Part shown: piece by piece, positions 46,922-54,737 of the stretch
Layout of the letters: every line of letters begins with the position of its first letter
Position numbering within the stretch: position 1 is the stretch's first letter
DNA from: Streptomyces sp. NBC_01481
GTDB lineage: Bacteria; Actinomycetota; Actinomycetes; Streptomycetales; Streptomycetaceae
Assembly (NCBI RefSeq): GCF_026339995.1
Contig: NZ_JAPEPT010000002.1
Coordinates: 1-64,000, forward strand
Length of the DNA: 64,000 bases
Direction of reading: 5' to 3'
Translations under genes and position numbers: made by a program
The notes under the pieces: generated by a model
Seen by the model: the letters and a program-made list of their open reading frames with translations, nothing else
Databases searched by the model: none
What the model was told of the DNA's origin: nothing

Positions 46922-46947
46922 CCCACCGACTCGACAGAGTCGGTGGG
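46922..46947 (+). terminator. Terminator after aspC
   Basis: Perfect 11-bp stem CCCACCGACTC/GAGTCGGTGGG with a GACA loop, followed by TTCCGTTTCTT, 18 bases past the aspC stop. Confidence 0.8.
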
Positions 46948-47026
46948 TTCCGTTTCTTCGTTCGGGCAAGAACCCGATCGGGGAAAGCGGCTGTCCCTGG
47001 GCGCGGTGTTGCGGCAAGATCCTGGG

Positions 47027-48049
47027 ATGGAGCGTGTACGTGACGTAACCCTGCTGCCCAAGGCTCATCTGCATCTGCACTTCACCGGGTCGATGCGGCC
47101 CACCACCCTGCTGGAGCTCGCCGACAAGTACGGCGTCCATCTGCCCGATGCCCTGACCGGCGGCGAACCGCCCAAGCTGCGGGCCACCGACGAGCGCGGA
47201 TGGTTCCGTTTCCAGCGGCTCTACGACATGGCGCGGTCCTGTCTGCGCTCCCCCGAGGACATCCAGCGGCTGGTGCGCGAGGCGGCCGAGGAGGACGTCC
47301 GGGACGGTTCCGGCTGGCTGGAAATTCAGGTCGATCCGACCTCATATGCCCCCATGCTGGGCGGGCTGATCCCGGCGCTGGAGATCATTCTGGACGCGGT
47401 GGAGCGCGCCTCGCGGGAGACCGGCCTCGGGATGCGGGTGCTGGTCGCGGCGAACCGTATGAAGCACCCTCTGGATGCGCGCACACTTGCGCGGCTCGCA
47501 GTGCGCTATGCGGACCGTGGGGTTGTCGGCTTCGGCCTCTCCAACGACGAACGCCGGGGCATGGCACGGGACTTCGACCGCGCCTTCTCCATCGCGCGGG
47601 AGGGCGGCCTGCTGGCGGCGCCGCACGGCGGCGAGCTGACGGGTCCCGCTTCCGTACGGGACTGCCTGGACGATCTGCACGCCTCGCGGATCGGCCACGG
47701 GGTACGGGCGGCGGAGGACCCGCGGCTGCTGCGGAAGCTGGCGGAGCGCGGGGTGACCTGCGAGGTGTGCCCCTCGTCGAATGTCGCGCTCGGCGTGTAC
47801 GAGAAGCCCGCCGATGTGCCGCTGCGCACCCTGTACGACGCGGGGGTACCGATGGCTCTGGGGGCGGACGACCCGCTCCTCTTCGGCTCGCGGCTGGCCG
47901 CCCAGTACGAACTGGCACGCAGGCACCACGGCTTCACGGACGCCGAACTGGCCGAACTGGCACGCCAGTCGGTGCGGGCGTCGGCGGCTCCGGACGAGGT
48001 GAAGGACAAGCTGCTGGCGGGGATCGACAACTGGCTGGCTACGGACTGA
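47027..48049 (+). CDS. Adenosine deaminase family protein
   Basis: A 340-residue metal-dependent hydrolase that deaminates adenosine or a related purine. The zinc ligands and catalytic residues are recognisable but variant: HLHLHFTGS (usually HxHLDGS), PHGGE (usually HAGE), RIGHGVRA, CPSSNVALGV and GADDPLLF (usually NTDDP). These changes make adenosine only one possible substrate; adenine-like or aminodeoxyfutalosine-type substrates should be considered. The ATG chosen (MERVRDVTLLPKAH) has no clear ribosome binding site; CAAGAT ends 6 bases upstream. Its end overlaps the convergent TetR gene by 11 bases. Confidence 0.88.
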   Translation: MERVRDVTLLPKAHLHLHFTGSMRPTTLLELADKYGVHLPDALTGGEPPKLRATDERGWFRFQRLYDMARSCLRSPEDIQRLVREAAEEDVRDGSGWLEIQVDPTSYAPMLGGLIPALEIILDAVERASRETGLGMRVLVAANRMKHPLDARTLARLAVRYADRGVVGFGLSNDERRGMARDFDRAFSIAREGGLLAAPHGGELTGPASVRDCLDDLHASRIGHGVRAAEDPRLLRKLAERGVTCEVCPSSNVALGVYEKPADVPLRTLYDAGVPMALGADDPLLFGSRLAAQYELARRHHGFTDAELAELARQSVRASAAPDEVKDKLLAGIDNWLATD

Positions 48050-48635
48050 TTCCGCGCAGCAGGGTGCGTGCAATGCCGGCGGCGAACTCGTCGAGGGGCT
48101 GTGGGGGTTTGCCGCCCTCCGTCATCTCGTAGGCGAAGGCACGCTGGGCGCAGGCGCCGAGAAGCAGCGAGGCGGCGGCGTAGGTGTCCGCCTCGGCGCC
48201 GATACGGCCCGCCTGCTGCTCGGCCCGCAGATAGACGTCCAGGCCCTGGATCGGCCTGTGCGGCCCCGCGCCCATCTCACGCATGGCCTGCTCGTGGCGT
48301 CGCTTGAGCTGCGGCTCGGCGTAGAGCGAGGCGGCGATCGGGAAGGTCTGCTCGTAGAAGAGCGCGGCCTCGCGGGCGACCGCCGTGAGGTTCTCCTCGA
48401 CGGGATGCTTTCCCGGCTCGGCGGTGAGGCCGGCGAGCAGCGGGCTCAGCTTGGGCAGCCGCTCTTTCAGGACGGCGATGAACAGTTCCTCCTTGCTCGC
48501 GAAGTTCTTGTAGAGCGCGGCCTCGGAGCAGCCTGCCGCCTTGGCGATCTCCTTGGTGGTGGTGCGGGCGAGGCCGAGGGTGAGCATGAGTTCATGGGCG
48601 GCGTCGACGATGCGGGCGCGAGCCGGTTTCTGCAT
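48039..48635 (-). CDS. TetR family transcriptional regulator
   Basis: A 198-residue one-component repressor. The N-terminal helix-turn-helix (RTTTKEIAKAAGCSEAALYKNF, in part) is canonical; the C-terminal ligand domain is not assigned. GGAGGAT precedes the ATG. It is divergent from the NAD(P)-binding protein gene, with two 20-base repeats in between that are likely its operators. The ligand is unknown. Confidence 0.9.
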   Translation of the reverse strand: MQKPARARIVDAAHELMLTLGLARTTTKEIAKAAGCSEAALYKNFASKEELFIAVLKERLPKLSPLLAGLTAEPGKHPVEENLTAVAREAALFYEQTFPIAASLYAEPQLKRRHEQAMREMGAGPHRPIQGLDVYLRAEQQAGRIGAEADTYAAASLLLGACAQRAFAYEMTEGGKPPQPLDEFAAGIARTLLRGISP

Positions 48636-48659
48636 GGATCCTCCGACGGGACTTGACGA

Positions 48660-48706
48660 GTGAGTGAGTACTTACCCACTCTAGAGGTGAGTGAATACTT
48701 ACCCAC
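48660..48706. promoter_or_regulatory. Two direct-repeat operator candidates for the TetR regulator
   Basis: 20-base units at 48660-48679 and 48687-48706 match at 19 of 20 positions (consensus GTGAGTGAnTACTTACCCAC). Each is an imperfect palindrome (16 and 14 of 20 positions symmetric). Starts are 27 bases apart. They lie between divergent genes; TTGACG at 48653-48658 could be a -35 for the plus-strand gene. Confidence 0.7.
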
Positions 48707-48722
48707 CCGAGGAGGGTGCGCC

Positions 48723-49355
48723 ATGAAGCTCACAGTTTTCGGTGCGACCGGCCAAATCGGTCAGGAGATCGTCACGCAGGCGCTGGCGGCGGGGCACGAG
48801 GTGACGGCGGTGGTGCGCGATCCGGCTCGGTTCACGATCACGGGTCCCTGCCTGCAGGTGTTCCAGGCGGACCTGAAGGAGGGCGAGTCGCTGCGCAAGG
48901 CGGTCGCCGGGCGTGACGCGGTCCTCTCGGGTCTTGGTGCACGCAGGCGCGGGGACGCCGGGGTCGCGGCCGCGCTGACGCGCTCGGTGCTCTGGGCGAT
49001 GGAGGCGGAGGGCACACGCCGACTGCTGGTGGTGAGCGCGGCCCCGCTCGGCCCGGTCCCCGAGCGCCAGCCGATGCTGGACCGCACGACGCTCGCGGTG
49101 ATCAACACCTTGCTGAAGCCGGTGTACGACGACCTCCGTTCCATGGAGGAGGAGCTGGCGCGCAGCACGACGGACTGGACCTCGGTACGCCCGCCACGGC
49201 TGCTGAACAAGCCACTGACAGGCACGTACCGGACGGTTGTGGGCGGCACTCCGCGCAGCGGCAGGACGATCGGCCGTGCGGATGTGGCCCACGCGATGCT
49301 GGGAATGATCGAGAACCCCGCGACGGTCAAGCAGGGTGTGGGCGTGGCGTACTAG
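48723..49355 (+). CDS. NAD(P)-binding Rossmann protein, NmrA-like
   Basis: A 210-residue short-chain, NmrA/BVR-type protein. The N-terminal MKLTVFGATGQIGQEIV holds the GxxGxxG dinucleotide motif, followed by VVRDPARF and LLVVSAAPLG. It has no catalytic YxxxK that I can see, so it may be a redox sensor or reductase. GGAGGG lies upstream of the ATG. It is probably controlled by the divergent TetR gene. Confidence 0.85.
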   Translation: MKLTVFGATGQIGQEIVTQALAAGHEVTAVVRDPARFTITGPCLQVFQADLKEGESLRKAVAGRDAVLSGLGARRRGDAGVAAALTRSVLWAMEAEGTRRLLVVSAAPLGPVPERQPMLDRTTLAVINTLLKPVYDDLRSMEEELARSTTDWTSVRPPRLLNKPLTGTYRTVVGGTPRSGRTIGRADVAHAMLGMIENPATVKQGVGVAY

Positions 49356-49393
49356 GCCCTGTCCGGGAACCGCCCCGGGTGCAACTACGCGGC

Positions 49394-50248
49394 TCAGTCG
49401 CACTCGTCGCCCTTGTGGTCGACCAGTTGGTAGTTGATCTTCCAGTTCTTCTGGGGCTGGGGGATCTCCAGGAGAGCGGTGGTGCTGTCCACCTGGGTCA
49501 TGTACGCGGCGAGGGGCGTTTCGTTCACCCAGTCCACCCGGACCCCTGATGACCATTTCTCGTCGGCCTTCCACCACCTGCCGCCGAAGGCCGCGTACTG
49601 CATCTCGCACTCCTTGGTCATGGAGTACGGATACCTGGCGCCTATGCGTGGTTTCTTCGGGCCCATCGGGTAGGCGGGCTCGTCGGACAGCGCCCGCTGC
49701 GGTTCCTGGCCGATGCAGGGCACCTTCCCGGAGACGGGATGCAGCTCCAACGCGGGCAGTGTGGGGTCGTCGGTCTCGAAGAGGGCGGTGTCCGTGTCTA
49801 TCAGCGTCATGTACCCGCCGTGGCGGTCGGCTCCGTGCGCCCAGCGGAGGACGTACTGCGGCCCCTTGTCGCCGACTTCCCAGGTGCGGCCGCCGAAGAC
49901 GGCATGCCGCAGATTGCAGGTCTGGGACATGTCGTACCGGTACCTGACCCGCTCCTCGGGCTTGGCAGGCCCGGTCGCCAACGGGCCCCCCTTCCGCGGC
50001 GACGGGCTCTCGGTCGCCTTGCTCACCACACTGTCCGGCGCTCGGTCGCCGGCGGAGAGCCGCACGCCCAGCCCCGCGCCACCCGCGACCAGCACCACTG
50101 CGCAGCCGGCGACCGCCGCACGTCGGCGAGCCCGGGCCCGGTGGGCCTTCGCCAGGAATGCCTCCACCGCCGTCAGACCCCCGGCCTGACCGCCCACCTC
50201 GGCCAGATCCTTCAGGCCCCGCCTCAGCACCTCTTCCTCGTCGCTCAC
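49394..50248 (-). CDS. Membrane protein partner of the SigE-family sigma factor
   Basis: A 284-residue single-pass protein. The first ~60 residues are cytoplasmic (EEEVLRRGLKDLAEVGGQ), followed by ARARRR and one transmembrane helix (AAVAGCAVVLVAGGAGLGVRL). The outer part contains two similar segments (YRYDMSQTCNLRHAVFGGRTW and YPYSMTKECEMQYAAFGGRWW) that suggest an internal duplication of about 110 residues. The GTG overlaps the sigma gene's stop by 4 bases (GTGA). No HxxxCxxC zinc anti-sigma motif is present, so calling it an anti-sigma factor is inference from position only. Confidence 0.7.
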   Translation of the reverse strand: MSDEEEVLRRGLKDLAEVGGQAGGLTAVEAFLAKAHRARARRRAAVAGCAVVLVAGGAGLGVRLSAGDRAPDSVVSKATESPSPRKGGPLATGPAKPEERVRYRYDMSQTCNLRHAVFGGRTWEVGDKGPQYVLRWAHGADRHGGYMTLIDTDTALFETDDPTLPALELHPVSGKVPCIGQEPQRALSDEPAYPMGPKKPRIGARYPYSMTKECEMQYAAFGGRWWKADEKWSSGVRVDWVNETPLAAYMTQVDSTTALLEIPQPQKNWKINYQLVDHKGDECD

Positions 50249-50769
50249 CGCGCGCCCCTTCCCGCATAGCCGGCCAGCGCACCCGCAGTACGCAGCCGCT
50301 CCAAGGCCCTGTTGGTACGGCTCTTGACCGTCCCGGGCGAACAGCCGAGCAGCTCGGCCGTCTGTTCCACCGACAGGTCCTCGTAGTAGCGGAGGACCAC
50401 CACGGCTCGCTGGGCGCGGGGCAGAGCCGCGAGCGCGCGGCCCAGTTCGAGCCTCGCCTCCGCGCTCCCGGCCATGTCGTGACCGTCCGCCGCGCTCTCC
50501 GCTCCGGTGTGGGCGACCTCGCTGTGCCAGCGGCGCCTGCGCCAGGTCGCGTAGAGATTGACGACGGCCTTGCGGGCGTACGCCTGAGGCGAGTCCCAGC
50601 CGGCCGAGCGGCCCCAGTGCGCATAGACCCGTATCAGCGCGGTCTGCACGAGATCCTCGGCCATGTGCGGATCACCCGTCAGCAGACGGGCGGTCCGCAG
50701 CAGCGACACATGTGACGCCGTCACGAAATCCGCGAATTCCGAATCGCGAGCCGAGCCGCCCTGACGCAC
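50245..50769 (-). CDS. SigE family RNA polymerase sigma factor (ECF)
   Basis: A 174-residue group IV sigma factor. Region 2 runs from FADFVTASHVSLLRTARLLTGD to AEDLVQTALIRVYAHW, and region 4 from LPRAQRAVVVLRYYEDLSVEQTAELLGCSPGTVKSRTNRALERLR (in part). The start is GTG with GGGGGAG upstream. It is translationally coupled to the membrane protein downstream. Target promoters are not identifiable here. Confidence 0.9.
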   Translation of the reverse strand: MRQGGSARDSEFADFVTASHVSLLRTARLLTGDPHMAEDLVQTALIRVYAHWGRSAGWDSPQAYARKAVVNLYATWRRRRWHSEVAHTGAESAADGHDMAGSAEARLELGRALAALPRAQRAVVVLRYYEDLSVEQTAELLGCSPGTVKSRTNRALERLRTAGALAGYAGRGAR

Positions 50770-50909
50770 TGGCGCTCCCCCCGAGCGGTGTGTGGTCCGA
50801 AGACCCTGTCACTCACTCGACAACCTGGGGAGCACGGCGGGTTCCATCAGATTTTGCGGACCGATGCTTGCCTTGAGCAGGCTGGGCTGCAGACCGGGAA
50901 CAGGCCGGG

Positions 50910-51965
50910 TTACAGGCTGACGCCGACCGTCACCGGCTCGTTGACGAGCGTGACACCGAATGCCTCGCGCACGCCCGCCACGACCTCGCGTGCGAGCGCG
51001 AGCAGGTCCTCGGTGGTGGCTTCACCGCGATTGGTGAGGGCGAGCGTGTGCTTGGTGGAGATCCGGGCCGGCCCGGTGCCGTACCCCTTGGTGAAGCCGG
51101 CCTTGTCGATCAGCCATGCCGCCGAGGTCTTGGTGCGCCCCTCCCCCGCCGGGAAGGCGGGCGGTGCGACGTCGGGGCCGAGGCGGTCGTGAACCCGGGT
51201 GAGAAAGATCTCGTACGCGGCTTGATCGAGGATCGGGTTGGTGAAGAAGGAACCCGCCGACCAGGTGTCGTGGTCCTCGGGGTCCAGCACCATGCCCTTG
51301 CCCGCGCGCAGTTTCAGTACGGTCTCGCGGGCGGCGGCCGCCGGGACACGGTCGCCCGCCTCGACGCCGAGTGCGCGCGCCGTCTCGGCGTACTTGAGCG
51401 GCGCCGACAGACCGCCCGCGTCCTCCAGCTCGAAACGGACCCGCAGGACGACATAGCGCTCGGGGTCCTGCTTGAAGCGGCTGTGGCGGTACGAGAAGGC
51501 GCACTCGGCGTTCGGGACGGTGACCGTCTCGCCGTTGCGGCGGTCGTAGGCCACGACCTCGGTGATGGTGCTGGAGACTTCCTGGCCGTACGCGCCCACG
51601 TTCTGGATCGGCGTGGCACCGGCCGAGCCGGGGATGCCCGCCAGGCACTCGATGCCCGCGAGGCCCGCTTCCACGGTGCGGGCGACGGCGTCCGTCCAGA
51701 CCTCGCCCGCGGCCAACTCCAGCGTGGTACCGCACAGTTCGAAGCCGCGGGTGGCGATGCGCAGCGCGGTGCCGTCGAATCCCTTGTCGCCGATGACCAG
51801 GTTGCTGCCGCCGCCGATGATCAGCAGCGGGGTGCCTGCGGCGTCCGCCTCGCGTACGACGGCGACCACCTCGTCGTCGGTGGTCGCCGTGACGAGGCGG
51901 GTCGCGGGGCCGCCGAGCCGGAAGGTGGTCAGGGGGGCGAGGGGGGCGTCGTGGAGTTCCTGCAC
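50910..51965 (-). CDS. murB: UDP-N-acetylenolpyruvoylglucosamine reductase MurB
   Basis: FAD enzyme that reduces UDP-GlcNAc-enolpyruvate to UDP-MurNAc in peptidoglycan synthesis. It has 351 residues: NTTFRLGGPA-type start (LAPLTTFRLGG), the FAD loop LLIIGGGSNLVIGD, GIPGSAGATPIQNVGAYGQE, YRHSRFK, and GSFFTNP with the catalytic Ser. The GTG at 51965 (QELHDAPLAPL) fits the family; TACCCT ends 7 bases upstream, suggesting leaderless translation. A much longer open frame upstream lies inside the MFS gene and is spurious. Confidence 0.95.
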   Translation of the reverse strand: MQELHDAPLAPLTTFRLGGPATRLVTATTDDEVVAVVREADAAGTPLLIIGGGSNLVIGDKGFDGTALRIATRGFELCGTTLELAAGEVWTDAVARTVEAGLAGIECLAGIPGSAGATPIQNVGAYGQEVSSTITEVVAYDRRNGETVTVPNAECAFSYRHSRFKQDPERYVVLRVRFELEDAGGLSAPLKYAETARALGVEAGDRVPAAAARETVLKLRAGKGMVLDPEDHDTWSAGSFFTNPILDQAAYEIFLTRVHDRLGPDVAPPAFPAGEGRTKTSAAWLIDKAGFTKGYGTGPARISTKHTLALTNRGEATTEDLLALAREVVAGVREAFGVTLVNEPVTVGVSL

Positions 51966-52072
51966 GGGGACAAGGGTACGGTCCGTGGCTCCACCTCTCG
52001 GGCGGGGCCACGGACCGGATGCGTACGCCGCTGTCGTACGGATCACACGGCGACGGGACACATCGCCTCCGG

Positions 52073-53515
52073 TCACACGCCGACGGGCACGGACTTCTCG
52101 ACGGCCTCCGAGCTCACCGGGGCGTCGGCCGGTGTCAGGTGGCGGCGGCCCGGGATCAGCAGGGCGACCATGGCCGCCACGGCCACCGCGCCCGCGCCGA
52201 TCCACAGTGCCGGGACGGTGCCGTCGGTGAAGGCCTGGGGGGACTCGTAGCTGCCCTGGGCTGCGAAGACCGCGCCGAGGACCGCGACACCGAGCGCGCC
52301 GCCGACCTCGCGCAGGGCGTTGTTCGCGCCGGACGCGACGCCCTGTTCGGCCGTGCGGACGCTGGCCATGACGACGCTGGCAGCGGGGGCGAAGTACAGC
52401 GCCATGCCGATGCCGCTGAGGATCAGTGCGGGCAGCTGCGCGGAGTACGACACACCCGGCTCCAAGACCAGCGCGAAGAGCGCCAGACCCACGGCCTGAA
52501 GGGCGAGGCCGGTGGCGACGACCGGGCGGCCGCCGATCTTGTCGGAGAGATATCCGGCGACGGGCGCGACGATCAGCGGCATTCCGGTCCAGGGGAGCAT
52601 CCGCAGACCCGCCTCGGTGGGCGAATACCCGGCGACGCCCTGCAGGAACTGGCTGAGCAGGAAGATCGAACCGAACATCCCCAGGAACATCAGCAGGCTC
52701 GCGGCGTTGATGCCGAAGAAGGCGCGGTTGCGGAAGAGCCGCATGGGGAGCATGGGGTTCTTGCTCGTCAGACCGTGTCTCACGAAGGCGGCCAGGAGGA
52801 GCGTGCCCAGGATCAGACCGGCCAGGATCGGGGTGCTGCTCCAGCCGTCGGCCTGGCCGTTGACCAGTGCATAGACGATCCCGAAGAGGCCGCCGCTGAC
52901 GAGCAGGGTGCCTGGAATGTCGAGCCGGGCGTTGGGTGCGTACGACTCGTCCAGACGCAGCCGGGCCAGCGGCAGCAGCGCCAGGCCTATCGGTACGTTC
53001 AGCCAGAAGATCCACTGCCAGGAGATGTGCTCGGTCAGGCTGCCGCCGATGAGTGGGCCGCTGGCGACGGCGAGGCCGGTGACGGCGCTGAAGATGCCGA
53101 GAGCCGCACCGCGCCGGGCGACCGGGACGGCCGCCGTGAGCAGGGTCAGGGTAAGCGGCATCATGATCGCTGCACCAACACCCTGGACGGCGCGGGCCGC
53201 GATGAGGGCGTCGATACCGGGTGCGAGGGCGGCCGCGGCGGAGGCGCCGGTGAAGACGGCCAGGCCCGCTATGAAGAGCCTGCGCCGGCCGAAGCGGTCG
53301 CCGAGCGCGGCACCGAACATCAGCAGGACGGCGAAGGTGAGCGTGTACGCGCTCACCGTCCATTCCAGGTCCTCCAGCGCGCCTCCGAGGTCCTTGCGGA
53401 TGGAGGGGAGTGCGGTGGTGACGACGAGGTTGTCGAGGGCCGCCATGAAGCCGGCGACGCTGGTGATGACGAGTGCCCAGGCGGCGCTGCCGCGGCGGGC
53501 CGTGCTCTGTTCCAT
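52073..53515 (-). CDS. MFS efflux transporter, DHA2 (EmrB/QacA) family
   Basis: A 480-residue proton-coupled drug efflux protein with about 14 predicted transmembrane helices. Motif A-like GAALGDRFGRRRLF after helix 2, the family motif C region GLAVASGPLIGGSL in helix 5 and TALPSIRKDL near the start support DHA2. AGGGGA precedes the ATG. It is directly downstream of a TetR gene in the same direction with a shared operator sequence, so it is likely a drug-inducible exporter. Its substrate is unknown. Confidence 0.92.
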   Translation of the reverse strand: MEQSTARRGSAAWALVITSVAGFMAALDNLVVTTALPSIRKDLGGALEDLEWTVSAYTLTFAVLLMFGAALGDRFGRRRLFIAGLAVFTGASAAAALAPGIDALIAARAVQGVGAAIMMPLTLTLLTAAVPVARRGAALGIFSAVTGLAVASGPLIGGSLTEHISWQWIFWLNVPIGLALLPLARLRLDESYAPNARLDIPGTLLVSGGLFGIVYALVNGQADGWSSTPILAGLILGTLLLAAFVRHGLTSKNPMLPMRLFRNRAFFGINAASLLMFLGMFGSIFLLSQFLQGVAGYSPTEAGLRMLPWTGMPLIVAPVAGYLSDKIGGRPVVATGLALQAVGLALFALVLEPGVSYSAQLPALILSGIGMALYFAPAASVVMASVRTAEQGVASGANNALREVGGALGVAVLGAVFAAQGSYESPQAFTDGTVPALWIGAGAVAVAAMVALLIPGRRHLTPADAPVSSEAVEKSVPVGV

Positions 53516-53529
53516 GACTTTCCCCTGAT

Positions 53530-53549
53530 GTTAGTTATCGATGACTAAC
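53530..53549. promoter_or_regulatory. TetR operator candidate before the MFS gene
   Basis: Palindrome GTTAGT-N8-ACTAAC centred 24 bases upstream of the MFS start. It has the same half-sites and spacing as the site at 54165-54184. Confidence 0.75.
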
Positions 53550-53594
53550 TTCCGTAGGCAGAGAAACGCGCACATCCATGGACGCGCGAGCGCC

Positions 53595-54155
53595 CTACTC
53601 CGCCACTGGAATGTTGGACATGTCGAAGCCCGACCAGACGCGATGCCCCTTCGGGAAGCCGAGCGACGCCAGGACGTTGATGAGCATTCCGTAGGACAGG
53701 AAGTACGTGGTCTCCTGCACATCGGCGCCCAGGGCAAGATGCGAGAAGTCCCAGAGCTTCTCCCACTCGGCCCGGATCGCTTCGCCGAAGTCATGGTCCC
53801 CGGCCGCCTCGGCCGAGGCCACGGCGACGTACACCTGCATCTGCATGAGCAGCCTGTCGGGGTCTTCGGCCAGAAGCTGCTTGTACGCGGTCCCCATCGC
53901 CAGGTGGACATCTTCCGGCGCCACATCGCGCGCGGCATCCGCCATCGCCTCGCGGGTCTGATTCAGACAGCGGGTCGCCGCCGCGAGGAAGAGTTCCTGC
54001 TTGTTCTTGAACAGCCGGAAGAGATACGGCTGCGACACCCCGACCCGCTTGGCGATCGCCTCGGTGGAGGTGCCGTCGTAGCCACCTCGCGCGAACTCGG
54101 TGATCGCTGCGCGGATGACGCTCTCGCGTCGCTCTTCTGCGCTCATCCTGACCAT
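53595..54155 (-). CDS. TetR family regulator of the MFS exporter
   Basis: A 186-residue regulator. The helix-turn-helix TSTEAIAKRVGVSQPYLFRLF is canonical. Three possible starts exist (54176 TTG, 54155 ATG, 54146 ATG), none with a strong Shine-Dalgarno sequence. I use the ATG of MVRMSAEERR. An operator palindrome lies 10 bases upstream of it, implying autoregulation. The MFS gene follows after 79 bases. Confidence 0.88.
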   Translation of the reverse strand: MVRMSAEERRESVIRAAITEFARGGYDGTSTEAIAKRVGVSQPYLFRLFKNKQELFLAAATRCLNQTREAMADAARDVAPEDVHLAMGTAYKQLLAEDPDRLLMQMQVYVAVASAEAAGDHDFGEAIRAEWEKLWDFSHLALGADVQETTYFLSYGMLINVLASLGFPKGHRVWSGFDMSNIPVAE

Positions 54156-54164
54156 GAGAACTAA

Positions 54165-54184
54165 GTTAGTGGCCAATCACTAAC
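54165..54184. promoter_or_regulatory. TetR operator candidate before the TetR gene
   Basis: Palindrome GTTAGT-N8-ACTAAC (arms extend to 7 bp), identical in half-sites and spacing to the site before the MFS gene. Confidence 0.75.
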
Positions 54185-54223
54185 AAGTCAAGAGGCGAGT
54201 GATACGGAGGCAGGGGAAGCGGG

Positions 54224-54257
54224 GTAAGGGGCACCCCCGTGGAGGGGTGCCCCTTAC
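54224..54257 (-). terminator. Terminator after the MaoC gene pair
   Basis: Perfect 14-bp stem GTAAGGGGCACCCC/complement with a 6-base loop, about 50 bases past the second MaoC stop. Confidence 0.75.
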
Positions 54258-54299
54258 TCATCGCCGTACCGCTCGGGACTCATCGCCGTACTGCTCGGG
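54256..54299. repeat. 22-bp tandem duplication
   Basis: ACTCATCGCCGTACnGCTCGGG occurs twice head to tail (54256-54277 and 54278-54299) with one C/T difference. It lies between the MaoC stop and its terminator and overlaps the edge of the terminator stem by two bases. Confidence 0.8.
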
Positions 54300-54308
54300 C
54301 GCGGCCCC

Positions 54309-54737
54309 TCAGGAGAGCTGCACCACGGCGCGGGACATGCTCAGCACCTTCTGCCCCTCGCTCAGCACCGTCACGTCGACCTGGACGCGGTTGTCGTCCA
54401 GCTTGGCCGCGACCTTGCCGCTGACCTCGATCAGCGCGCCCTTCTCGTCGTTCGGCACGACGACGGGCTTGGTGAAGCGGACGCCGTACTCGACGACCGC
54501 GCCCGGGTCACCGGCCCAGTCCGTCACGACGCGTACCGCCTCGGCCATGGTGAACATGCCGTGCGCGATCACATCGGGAAGTCCCACCTCCGTGGCGAAC
54601 TTCTCATTCCAGTGGATCGGGTTGAAGTCGCCCGAGGCGCCCGCGTACTGCACCAGCGTGGCCCGCGTCACGGGAAAACTCTGCGCCGGAAGCTCGGCAC
54701 CCACCTCGACGTCCGCGTAAGAGATCTTCGCAGCCAT
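54309..54737 (-). CDS. MaoC family dehydratase
   Basis: A 142-residue hot-dog-fold hydratase/dehydratase. The hydratase 2 motif is YAGASGDFNPIHWNEKFATEVG, with catalytic Asp and His, followed by GMFTMAEAVR. It resembles HadB of the type II fatty acid synthase-linked (3R)-hydroxyacyl-ACP dehydratase. GAGGAGG precedes the ATG, which overlaps the upstream gene's stop (TGATG). It probably forms a heterodimer with the upstream protein. Confidence 0.9.
   Translation of the reverse strand: MAAKISYADVEVGAELPAQSFPVTRATLVQYAGASGDFNPIHWNEKFATEVGLPDVIAHGMFTMAEAVRVVTDWAGDPGAVVEYGVRFTKPVVVPNDEKGALIEVSGKVAAKLDDNRVQVDVTVLSEGQKVLSMSRAVVQLS

Noticed and set aside
50910-53363. An 817-codon frame reading through the MFS gene into murB as a fusion
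   Set aside because: The N-terminal 460 codons are an out-of-frame shadow of the MFS transporter. MurB begins at 51965, with family-typical length.
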